Positions 1 to 5,048 of a stretch of 6,913 bases of DNA are shown piece by piece. Under the pieces are notes generated by a model. It saw nothing but the letters and a program-made list of their open reading frames with translations. It was not told where the DNA came from and made no database searches. Positions within the stretch are counted from its first letter, which is position 1. Each line of letters opens with the position of its first letter. The position numbers and the translations under genes were made by a program. The stretch covers positions 1 through 6,913 of the forward strand of contig LUJM01000066.1 of the NCBI GenBank assembly GCA_001689415.1, in the 5' to 3' direction. This DNA comes from Bacteroidales bacterium M2 (lineage in GTDB: Bacteria; Bacteroidota; Bacteroidia; Bacteroidales; Muribaculaceae).

Positions 1-23
1 TTAAGCATGATTAAGTTTCACCA

Positions 24-1307
24 CTAATGGTCCTTCATCCCGAATCGTGCGGCCACACGAATACCATCGGCAGTTGAGAACTCTTCGGCAAGATGATCAT
101 ACACTGTGCGATGCAGTTCGTTTAACCTCTCCTCGCTGATGCACGTGAGAACACTGAGGGCATTGCTTCGGAAATACTCCGCCAGCTCGATTGCTCCGGA
201 CACATCGTCATCGCCGATTTCTTCTGACGGTGATTGTTCGACTTCGCAGACCCAGCGTGCCATTCGCAGAAGCAGACTAAAACGGATGACATAAATTTCA
301 AGCTTGCAGAAGAAACTGACCACGGTGTCATTCATCTCGTTGTCGCACATCTCGGCATTCCGGTGTTGCCATTCATACAGCAACTGTTTTGCTGCCGAAT
401 TGAACCTTACAACAACAGGTATCGGCTCACCGTCATCATCGAGTCGGCACTCCACTGAGAGAATGGCATCAAGTATGGATGACCATGCCTTGTCGAGATC
501 TTCGCTTACCTCTTCTTCCCGCCATTTGGGTTTGCCGGATGATTCCGACATGGCGAAAAGTATGCGGTCGATGAACCCGTTGGCAGCTCTCTCGCCGTTG
601 GCAAGTTCAGTGAGCAGACGTTTCTGAATTGTCCCGACAACCGAGATGAACGGACGTTTGATGAAGATGGAGTTCTGACAATTCTTTCGGTCGGACATGG
701 TAGTACTGCCGTTGAACGCCGACAGCCAAAATTGTTCCTCAGAACCATTGTTGTAGCGTGTGAAGTTCTTGAACCATGCCGACAGCTCGTCAACCCAAAG
801 GCATAAGCCACGTGGGTTATGGGAGTGAATGGCACTGAGACCCTCCTGCGTTACATCCGAAACAAGATAGCGCAGACGCTTCGGCTCTTTCGGGAATTGC
901 TCGAACCCGGCATGAACACGCTCTTTACGGCTCATGGCTATCGCCTGTTGGTACTCACAATATTTTTTCTGGTAGTCCAGATTGTTTTTCCAATCGGCGT
1001 TGACGAGTGGTTGCATGGCGAATGCCAGCGGGTGTGACTTGCAGGCTCCGGGGCGACCGACAATCGCAATATATAGGATTCCCGATTCATGCCAGTTTCG
1101 TTTTACCTCAACGCGGTAAGAATTGCCGATTGCTACGGATATTGCAGCCATCATGGATGCCGCAGTGTAATCGGCAGGAAACCCATTGCTGTCATTTAAC
1201 TCCCTGATGATTTGCTGTAATCTGTCAGGAAATACATGCACGGGGAATGTGTTTGTCCGGGTTGGTGTGTAATCTCTTCCCATAGGCTTAGAAATTATAT
1301 CCTCCAC
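24..1307 (-). CDS. DUF3987-type P-loop NTPase of a mobile element
   Basis: 427 residues from a GTG start. Residues 84-91 read GRPGACKS, a P-loop in the GxPGxxKS style of the DUF3987 family (a Cys stands where a canonical Walker A has Gly). Residues 166-175 (RGLCLWVDEL) look like a Walker B strand ending in Asp-Glu. FISVVGTIQ at 220-228 fits a sensor strand and GFIDRILF at 244-251 an arginine-finger-like position. The N-terminal part (21-83) has the family's FPxxxFP opening and AISVAIGN helix. Family members are thought to act as primase/helicase-like ATPases in plasmids and integrative elements; the exact reaction is not established, so a role in replication or mobilization is inference. It overlaps the upstream HTH gene by 20 nt with the GTG start. 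An ATG at 1283-1281 sits 4 nt after that gene's stop and is an alternative start. The end at RFGMKDH looks abrupt: homologues, as I remember them, usually continue through a small C-terminal winged-helix-like segment. Confidence 0.85.
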   Translation of the reverse strand: MEDIISKPMGRDYTPTRTNTFPVHVFPDRLQQIIRELNDSNGFPADYTAASMMAAISVAIGNSYRVEVKRNWHESGILYIAIVGRPGACKSHPLAFAMQPLVNADWKNNLDYQKKYCEYQQAIAMSRKERVHAGFEQFPKEPKRLRYLVSDVTQEGLSAIHSHNPRGLCLWVDELSAWFKNFTRYNNGSEEQFWLSAFNGSTTMSDRKNCQNSIFIKRPFISVVGTIQKRLLTELANGERAANGFIDRILFAMSESSGKPKWREEEVSEDLDKAWSSILDAILSVECRLDDDGEPIPVVVRFNSAAKQLLYEWQHRNAEMCDNEMNDTVVSFFCKLEIYVIRFSLLLRMARWVCEVEQSPSEEIGDDDVSGAIELAEYFRSNALSVLTCISEERLNELHRTVYDHLAEEFSTADGIRVAARFGMKDH

Positions 1308-1674
1308 GGGGACGGCGTTTCATTCCGGCGGTTATGGCTGCCGCAGTTTCGGCGAGGGAAGGAGCGACGGAATGTTTGCGTCCGTTCTCAATCCATGCGT
1401 ACAGTTCATCCTCATAGAAATAGAGGAGTTTGCCGCGCTTATAGCTCGGAATGGGGTCATTCGGAGCCTTGATGCCGCGGTAGAGACTCGAAAGTGACTT
1501 GCCTATTATCTGGCAAGCCTCTTTCGCATACACGAGTCTGCGCGAGGGCTTGGACTGTTTGGAGTGGCCGGTGAAGCCTGCCTTTTCAAGCAGCTCAAGC
1601 ACTTGGTCGAGTTTCTCGGAGAGACCGCCTACCACGTGGGGCAGCTGGTCGAAGGTGATTGTGGGTGCTTCCAT
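1288..1674 (-). CDS. HTH_17 (excisionase-like) DNA-binding protein
   Basis: 128 residues. Residues 15-33 (GGLSEKLDQVLELLEKAGF) are a short heptad-like helix that could dimerize. Residues 47-97 form a MerR/excisionase-type HTH_17 unit: LVYAKEACQIIGKSLSSLYR is the helix-turn-helix, PIPSYKRGKLLYFYEDEL the wing with the usual basic-Gly-Lys turn, then the closing LYAWIENGRK helix. The tail (98-128) is Ala-rich then basic (MKRRPRGGYNF). Proteins of this shape precede DUF3987 genes in many Bacteroidales elements; roles as excision factor or transcription regulator are both known for the fold, and the sequence does not decide between them. The last codons overlap the next gene, so the two are probably cotranscribed and translationally coupled. 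Its upstream region (1675-1760) carries a Bacteroidota-like promoter covered by two dyads, consistent with self-repression. Confidence 0.85.
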   Translation of the reverse strand: MEAPTITFDQLPHVVGGLSEKLDQVLELLEKAGFTGHSKQSKPSRRLVYAKEACQIIGKSLSSLYRGIKAPNDPIPSYKRGKLLYFYEDELYAWIENGRKHSVAPSLAETAAAITAGMKRRPRGGYNF

Positions 1675-1680
1675 TTTATT

Positions 1681-1716
1681 TTGCGTTTTAGAAGTTTGTC
1701 TGAAATTCTAACGCAA
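1681..1716. repeat. Inverted repeat over the leader of the HTH/DUF3987 operon
   Basis: TTGCGTTTTAGAA (1681-1693) and TTCTAACGCAA (1706-1716) are complementary apart from a two-base bulge, separated by 12 bases. The dyad starts 7 bases upstream of the HTH start codon and ends inside the proposed -7 element. It could be an operator for the HTH protein or a leader hairpin. Confidence 0.6.
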
Positions 1717-1745
1717 AGTAAAATAGTGAGTTGGGGGTTATCAAC
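1714..1745 (-). promoter_or_regulatory. Candidate promoter of the HTH/DUF3987 operon
   Basis: Read on the minus strand: GTTG (1745-1742), 20 bases, then TTACTTTG (1721-1714). This matches the Bacteroidota TTTG / N19-21 / TAnnTTTG pattern with one mismatch in each box. It would start transcription roughly 30 bases upstream of the HTH start at 1674. Confidence 0.45.
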
Positions 1746-1760
1746 TTAACCATTCTCACT
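1725..1760. repeat. Nested dyad upstream of the HTH gene
   Basis: Outer arms AGTGAG (1725-1730) and CTCACT (1755-1760) enclose inner arms GGTTA (1736-1740) and TAACC (1747-1751) with loop TCAACT. The inner arms straddle the proposed -33 box at 1742-1745. Further TAACC copies follow at 1770-1774 and 1788-1792. This looks like an operator region between the divergent genes. Confidence 0.45.
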
Positions 1761-1831
1761 CCCGTGAAATAACCGCACGGCAAGTGTTAACCCACTGATA
1801 AACAGCAATGAAAAGAAGAAATTATTTGTAT

Positions 1832-1883
1832 GGTGATAATTGGAGATTAGGGGTGATTTCGTGGTGATTATTTTATTCACCCC
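1832..1883. repeat. GGTGA repeat cluster upstream of the plus-strand gene
   Basis: GGTGAT occurs at 1832, 1852 and 1863 (the last two one helical turn apart), and the inverted form TCACC at 1877-1881. GGGGTGA (1850-1856) and TCACCCC (1877-1883) are perfect 7-bp inverted arms. The stretch 1852-1865 (GGTGATTTCGTGGT) matches 12 of 14 bases of the repeat core at 4267-4280 and 4290-4303. It ends 7 bases before the proposed -33 box of the 1939-2673 gene, a typical operator position. Confidence 0.55.
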
Positions 1884-1890
1884 AGTTGCG

Positions 1891-1922
1891 ATTGGTATTT
1901 GAAAAAAGATTGATTAAATTTG
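1891..1922 (+). promoter_or_regulatory. Candidate promoter of the plus-strand cargo gene
   Basis: ATTG (1891-1894), a 20-base spacer, then TAAATTTG (1915-1922), a full match to the Bacteroidota -7 pattern TAnnTTTG. Transcription would start around 1928, leaving a leader of only about ten A-rich bases before the ATG at 1939. Confidence 0.6.
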
Positions 1923-1938
1923 TAAAAAGATATGAATA

Positions 1939-2673
1939 ATGACGTCCTTGCCTATTGCAAATAATGACATAGATTCACGCTTAATTTGCTGTGTCTTTCA
2001 AAACATGGCTGATGAAGCCATTGATATTTTGGAAGCTAAAGTATACTCGAAATCATTACTTGAAGATATTGGTTTAATGGGTAAGCCGTTCCCATTATAT
2101 TGGCTTGTGAAATGCAATGAGATACTATTGGATGATAAGAATTGGAGCAAGGAGTATTATGAGCGAGTTGTGGCTCCGTCATTGGAAAACTGCAGACGGC
2201 TCCTAAAATATTTTGATGATAACAATCTAAATATTGCCGGGGATGTAGATTATTCACTATTCCCTGAAGAAAGAGGACACTTTGTAGATTGGGATATGGA
2301 TGAAATGTTGGATGGCACTCTTGATTATTTAGTGGGAAAAGGATATGATGCTAATGAATGTCTGCTTTGTCATGCAGTCCTAACGGGAGATATTGAAGAA
2401 ATAAACCGTCAGATTAAAAACAAGACTAATCCTGATGTTTGGATTAGTGGAGATTTTACGCCGGAGGAAGCGAATGCAACTGACGGTAGTAGTTACAACG
2501 CCATTGTAGCTTGTAATACATTTTATTGCGATTGCTTTGATATTTATAACCTTAGAGGGTACTTGGAGGATGGGCTAAATAAAAAGGCACGAAGAATTAA
2601 CATTGAGATGCTTTCCGAGTTAATTGAAGCCTCTTTTTACAGGTATGTTGAATTACAACTGTTGCAGATGTAA
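1939..2673 (+). CDS. Ankyrin-like protein of unknown function, probable cargo
   Basis: 244 residues, predicted soluble, no signal peptide or membrane segment seen. I do not recognise a named family. Two stretches have a degenerate ankyrin-like helix-pair look: 43-66 (DIGLMGKPFPLYWLVKCNEI plus the following LLDD) and 121-170, where a GYDANECLLCHAVLTGDIEE segment follows LDYLVGKG. The protein is acidic and has nine cysteines (17, 18, 59, 85, 141, 144, 192, 197, 199); the CLLC pair and the CNTFYCDC cluster stand out but no zinc-finger spacing is evident. It is the only plus-strand gene, has its own promoter, and faces the membrane-protein gene across a shared terminator. A sampled stretch (2041-2100) has 20 G+C of 60, against 34 of 60 at 541-600 in the NTPase gene. 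These signs suggest an independently acquired cargo gene. A defence or immunity-type role is possible for such orphans on Bacteroidales elements but is a guess. Confidence 0.8.
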   Translation: MTSLPIANNDIDSRLICCVFQNMADEAIDILEAKVYSKSLLEDIGLMGKPFPLYWLVKCNEILLDDKNWSKEYYERVVAPSLENCRRLLKYFDDNNLNIAGDVDYSLFPEERGHFVDWDMDEMLDGTLDYLVGKGYDANECLLCHAVLTGDIEEINRQIKNKTNPDVWISGDFTPEEANATDGSSYNAIVACNTFYCDCFDIYNLRGYLEDGLNKKARRINIEMLSELIEASFYRYVELQLLQM

Positions 2674-2717
2674 AGAAAAAGCGGATAACTCCGGCTGTTG
2701 CGCCATCGTTATCCGCT
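2671..2717 (-). terminator. Intrinsic terminator between convergent genes
   Basis: Perfect 10-bp arms AGCGGATAAC (2680-2689) and GTTATCCGCT (2708-2717) with an 18-base loop. On the minus strand the stem is followed by TTTTTCTTTA (2680-2671), making a strong rho-independent terminator for the membrane-protein gene that ends at 2740. The plus-strand side lacks a T-run, so termination of the 1939-2673 gene there would be weaker. The minus-strand T-run overlaps the stop codon of the plus-strand gene. Confidence 0.8.
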
Positions 2718-2728
2718 GTATTGTAGGG

Positions 2729-2750
2729 ATAGAGCTATGTCAGGCTCTAT
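2729..2750. repeat. Small hairpin over the membrane-protein stop codon
   Basis: ATAGAGC (2729-2735) and GCTCTAT (2744-2750) are perfect 7-bp arms with an 8-base loop containing the minus-strand stop codon at 2742-2740. It precedes the larger terminator and may protect the 3' end of the message. Confidence 0.4.
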
Positions 2751-4158
2751 TGAGTATGTCAAGGTTGATGTTGCCGTAACGTTGGAAATGCTTGAACAGT
2801 TTTTCCATCTGGTCGCGGGTATGGATGGGGATTCTTTCTTTTGTCGATTTGCTCTCACGGAGTTTCTGCTCGATGGTTCGGATCTGTGTGCTCTCAAAAG
2901 GCTTCTCGAAAACTTTCTTGACAAAGCGAGCGATGACACCGCCTTGGAGTCTAAGGAATTTGCCAACGTTGTAGCCGAGATGTTTCAGGTCTTCTTTTGT
3001 CAGATGGTTGCTCCGCAGATTCACCGGCGTGAACGGCGGCATTTCGTGAACCGTCCAGATTTTGGCGTTATGATGGAGTTTCTGTAACTCGTCAGCATCA
3101 AGATATGGCTGCATCATGTGGGTGATGTAAGCACAGAGAAATTCAATCTGTGCCATGCTGAATTTCAGATCCTCCTCTTTGAGTTCCTCATGGGCTGCGT
3201 TACACAGTTCATGCTGCGAGAGAAGTTTCTTCTGTATCTCAGTCTGCTCATTGTCAGACTTCATCGCATTTATAGCGGCTTCCAGCTGGTCAGGATAATA
3301 CACGTCACCGTTAGCGGAGATATACGCTTCCTCTTCCCATTCCTCGATGCGGATATTGCCATTGTCCTCCTTGATTCGGTTTTCTTTCGCCGTCTTTGTG
3401 AAACAGCCAATTTTGTCGTTAGACTCAGGATAGGCACGTACACGATAAATGCCGAGTTCCAGTTCTTTCTTGATATGCTTGGGCTGTAGGCTTACCCATT
3501 CGTTGTACAGGGCATCCGATTCGGTCACTTCTTCTACTGAATGTCCGCCGATATAGTCCTCAAAATATGGATATTCGCCACGCAGTTCTATGCGTTCCTG
3601 CAAACTGCTGTATTCTTTGATGTTATGTTCAAGTTCAACGAAAACAACATCATCTTCATCAATGGGACCTATTTTGATCATTTGCCCATTTAATTCTACA
3701 TATTCAGCATCTTCATCATCCTCAACGATTTCACCACCGCTATAATCTTCCGGATAATCATCACCAAGATAATATGCATTCTCTTGAATCACTTGTTCGG
3801 CTGATTCGGAGGAATCGTCCATCGTGTCCCGAGGCCCGTCGGGTAATTCAAAGGCTACTTCTTCTCCGGCAGTGGTATTCGCAATAGCTACTCGCTGTTT
3901 TCTCTGAAAAACAGATAATAATCTGTCAAACAGACTTTCGATTACCGACTGGAAACCGAAATACAGACCGATTGTGAGGACAAGGAAAACGGCAAAGAGA
4001 ACATTGCCGGTAAATTCGTCAGTGCCGAAACGGGTTATGGCGGCATGACGGCCAAGTAAAGCCATGATGCCACATCCGGCAATCACGGCACTCCATATAA
4101 AAATTTTGTCCCGGGTAGGGGGAGCAAAGCTCCTCAAGCGCTGGGGCGTTTCCTTCAT
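2740..4158 (-). CDS. Two-helix membrane protein with long acidic domain, unknown function
   Basis: 472 residues. After a basic N-terminus (RLRSFAPPTRDK) there are two hydrophobic segments, about 19-37 (IFIWSAVIAGCGIMALLG) and 52-71 (NVLFAVFLVLTIGLYFGFQ), with no cleavable signal peptide evident. The short basic N-terminus and the QRKQR after helix 2 suggest a hairpin with both ends in the cytoplasm. Residues 98-180 are strongly acidic (for example EDDEDAE at 146-152). The rest (about 185-472) is a mixed, charged, mostly helical region with a basic C-terminus (HTRDQMEKLFKHFQRYG at 446-462). No catalytic motif, Walker box or relaxase motif is visible and I do not recognise the family. It sits between two terminators, so it should be transcribed alone from the 4159-4350 region, which holds the phased repeats. 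Its place on a mobile element would fit a conjugation-helper, entry-exclusion or defence membrane factor, but nothing in the protein selects among these. Confidence 0.85.
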   Translation of the reverse strand: MKETPQRLRSFAPPTRDKIFIWSAVIAGCGIMALLGRHAAITRFGTDEFTGNVLFAVFLVLTIGLYFGFQSVIESLFDRLLSVFQRKQRVAIANTTAGEEVAFELPDGPRDTMDDSSESAEQVIQENAYYLGDDYPEDYSGGEIVEDDEDAEYVELNGQMIKIGPIDEDDVVFVELEHNIKEYSSLQERIELRGEYPYFEDYIGGHSVEEVTESDALYNEWVSLQPKHIKKELELGIYRVRAYPESNDKIGCFTKTAKENRIKEDNGNIRIEEWEEEAYISANGDVYYPDQLEAAINAMKSDNEQTEIQKKLLSQHELCNAAHEELKEEDLKFSMAQIEFLCAYITHMMQPYLDADELQKLHHNAKIWTVHEMPPFTPVNLRSNHLTKEDLKHLGYNVGKFLRLQGGVIARFVKKVFEKPFESTQIRTIEQKLRESKSTKERIPIHTRDQMEKLFKHFQRYGNINLDILNRA

Positions 4159-4200
4159 AAATTAAAAGTGAGTTTTTGAAATTATCATCGCTTTTATAGA

Positions 4201-4220
4201 CAATTTCACCCTGCTAATTG
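4201..4220. repeat. Weak dyad upstream of the membrane-protein gene
   Basis: CAATT (4201-4205) and AATTG (4216-4220) are inverted, 10 bases apart. The contained octamer TGCTAATT (4212-4219) is repeated exactly at 5036-5043, inside the dyad upstream of the XRE gene. It could be a shared operator half-site, though an AT-rich octamer can recur by chance. Confidence 0.3.
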
Positions 4221-4265
4221 TTCACAACCAATAATGAATATAAAATCAATCCCACGCAAGCAAAT

Positions 4266-4334
4266 CGGTGTTTTTGTGGTGTTTTAAGCGGTGTTTTTGT
4301 GGTAAAATAATCGGCGTTTTTTCTGTGTTGCGTT
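4266..4334. repeat. Three 23-bp direct repeats (iteron-like, helically phased)
   Basis: CGGTGTTTTTGTGGT begins at 4266 and again, identically, at 4289; a third, degenerate copy CGGCGTTTTTTCTGT (11 of 15 bases) begins at 4312. The period is exactly 23 bp. Within it, GGTG-like units fall at 4267, 4278, 4290, 4301 (GGTA) and 4313 (GGCG), that is every 11-12 bp on one face of the helix. The array lies in the 244-bp space between the terminator of the small gene and the start of the membrane-protein gene. Possible roles: operator array, replication iterons, or arm-type recombinase sites. No adjacent AT-rich melting region with DnaA boxes was recognised. Confidence 0.75.
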
Positions 4335-4340
4335 GACGCA
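4329..4340. repeat. Short palindrome at the end of the repeat array
   Basis: TGCGT (4329-4333) and ACGCA (4336-4340) flank TG, a 10-of-12 palindrome that overlaps the last bases of the third 23-bp unit. It may be a dimer binding site that belongs to the array. Confidence 0.35.
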
Positions 4341-4352
4341 GATGGTTGATCC

Positions 4353-4397
4353 AATAAAAATAACACGATGAAGACTTCATAAAGATGTCTCCATCGT
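4353..4397 (-). terminator. Intrinsic terminator after the small gene
   Basis: Arms 4365-4378 (ACGATGAAGACTTC) and 4384-4397 (GATGTCTCCATCGT) pair with two mismatches around a 5-base loop. On the minus strand the stem is followed by GTTATTTTTATT. It begins 5 bases past the stop codon of the small gene at 4403, so the upstream transcript should end here. Confidence 0.75.
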
Positions 4398-4402
4398 ATT
4401 GC

Positions 4403-4633
4403 TCATTTTCGCATTAAGCGGTCGATTTTTTCATAATCGAATCCCCAATATGTCTTTCCATCGCCAGCAAATCCATATACATCACTGACTTCACGGAGTC
4501 TGTAAGGCGGTTCATAGCCGGAATGGATGGCTTGTTTGGCTCTATGTCGGAAGATTCGGTTTGCAATTCGCTTGTCTTCTTTCTGAGAATCAGCGAATGT
4601 ACTCATGGGAGTTTTTCTTTTACTTCGACTCAT
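4403..4633 (-). CDS. Small basic conserved protein of unknown function
   Basis: 76 residues from the ATG at 4633. It opens MSRSKRKTP, then SQKEDKRIANRIFRHRAKQAI (residues 16-36, one strongly basic helix), and ends with LREVSDVYGFAGDGKTYWGF and a short tail. I recognise this pattern (MSRS-K-TP, E/K-D-K-IANR-FR, REVS-V--F--DGK-Y-G) from small uncharacterized proteins common on bacterial mobile elements and genomes; no function is known to me. A longer frame starts at 4693, but its extra 20 residues (MLCRCLICLRFIV...) do not resemble the family and cover a perfect palindrome, so 4633 is preferred. The positive charge suggests nucleic-acid or ribosome contact, which is inference. It lies 97 bases after the XRE gene and is followed by a terminator, so both may share a transcript. 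Confidence 0.75.
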   Translation of the reverse strand: MSRSKRKTPMSTFADSQKEDKRIANRIFRHRAKQAIHSGYEPPYRLREVSDVYGFAGDGKTYWGFDYEKIDRLMRK

Positions 4634-4650
4634 TGTTATGTAAGAGTTTG

Positions 4651-4672
4651 TGCTTACGATAAATCGTAAGCA
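4651..4672. repeat. Perfect palindrome upstream of the small gene
   Basis: Arms TGCTTACGA (4651-4659) and TCGTAAGCA (4664-4672) are perfect 9-bp inverted copies around TAAA. It lies 18 bases upstream of the preferred start at 4633 and is not followed by a T-run on either strand, so an operator (for example for the neighbouring XRE protein) or leader hairpin is more likely than a terminator. Confidence 0.6.
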
Positions 4673-4696
4673 TATTAAACACCTACATAGCATCGA

Positions 4697-4733
4697 GATA
4701 AAGATTATTCTTATACATATATGATAAAGATTA
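4697..4733. repeat. Pair of 11-bp direct repeats
   Basis: GATAAAGATTA occurs identically at 4697-4707 and 4723-4733, a 26-bp period. The second copy includes the XRE stop codon. Together with the palindrome at 4651 it packs regulatory-looking sequence into the 97-bp gap before the small gene. Confidence 0.5.
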
Positions 4734-4994
4734 GATTGTCAGTAGTGTGACACCGAGAGCATCTGAAATCTTTGCGATGGTTCTCAATGTGAAGTTATGT
4801 GTCCCCCCGAGCCATCGAGAAACTTCGGCTTCGGTTTTGCCCATCTTTTTGGCCAGTTGCTTTTGACTGATATTCTTTTCCCGAAGAATCATGTCAATCT
4901 TATCGGCAAGGGCAAACGACATATCAAGTTCCATCTTGACATCGTTCTGAATGGTGGTAAGACATTCATCAAATAGTTGGGCTGTCGTTTTCAT
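4731..4994 (-). CDS. XRE-family HTH regulator, antitoxin-like
   Basis: 87 residues. Residues 30-87 form a classic XRE (Cro/CI) domain: ADKIDMILREKNISQKQLAK, then the turn and recognition helix MGKTEAEVSRWLGG (51-64), then HNFTLRTIAKISDALGVTLL. The N-terminal 29 residues (KTTAQLFDECLTTI...) resemble those of HigA-type antitoxins that accompany RelE/HigB toxins. No toxin is present: the gap to the integrase is 54 bases and the downstream gene is the unrelated small protein. It may therefore be an orphan antitoxin or a regulator of the element. A dyad (5024-5043) and a -7-like box lie directly upstream, compatible with autorepression. Confidence 0.88.
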   Translation of the reverse strand: MKTTAQLFDECLTTIQNDVKMELDMSFALADKIDMILREKNISQKQLAKKMGKTEAEVSRWLGGTHNFTLRTIAKISDALGVTLLTI

Positions 4995-4998
4995 GATT

Positions 4999-5006
4999 CA
5001 AAGATA
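4999..5006 (-). promoter_or_regulatory. Possible -7 box for the XRE gene
   Basis: TATCTTTG on the minus strand (5006-4999) fits TAnnTTTG and ends 4 bases before the ATG, which would make the transcript essentially leaderless. No matching TTTG lies 19-21 bases upstream, so this is tentative; read-through from the integrase is an alternative. Confidence 0.3.
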
Positions 5007-5023
5007 TAACAAATTTCTGATAT

Positions 5024-5043
5024 AATTAGCTTTTATGCTAATT
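5024..5043. repeat. Dyad between integrase and XRE genes
   Basis: AATTAGC (5024-5030) and GCTAATT (5037-5043) are perfect 7-bp arms around TTTTAT. On the plus strand it is followed by CTTTTTT, terminator-like, but no plus-strand gene precedes it. On the minus strand, where transcription runs, there is no T-run. Its place 30-49 bases upstream of the XRE start suits an operator. Confidence 0.5.
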
Positions 5044-5048
5044 CTTTT

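Noticed and set aside
1932..1964. Ten-codon ORF starting ATG at 1932, overlapping the start of the plus-strand gene
   Set aside because: Too short, ends at once in TAA and only offset from the real start by 7 bases; the leader would be almost absent. It could affect initiation but nothing supports a peptide.
2698..3489. Plus-strand frames across the 3' half of the membrane-protein gene
   Set aside because: They are antisense shadows: low-complexity, no family resemblance, no promoter or start context, while the minus frame is continuous with membrane segments and a terminator.
4266..4334. CRISPR-like array
   Set aside because: Units are 15 bases with 8-base gaps, only three copies, and spacers are not unique long sequences; no cas gene is present.
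4403..4693. 96-residue version of the small gene
   Set aside because: The extra N-terminal residues are Cys/Ile-rich, do not look like the conserved family, and overlay a perfect palindrome; the start at 4633 is better.
4995..5048. RelE/HigB-type toxin gene beside the antitoxin-like regulator
   Set aside because: The gap is 54 bases and holds no coding frame; the neighbours are the integrase and an unrelated small protein.
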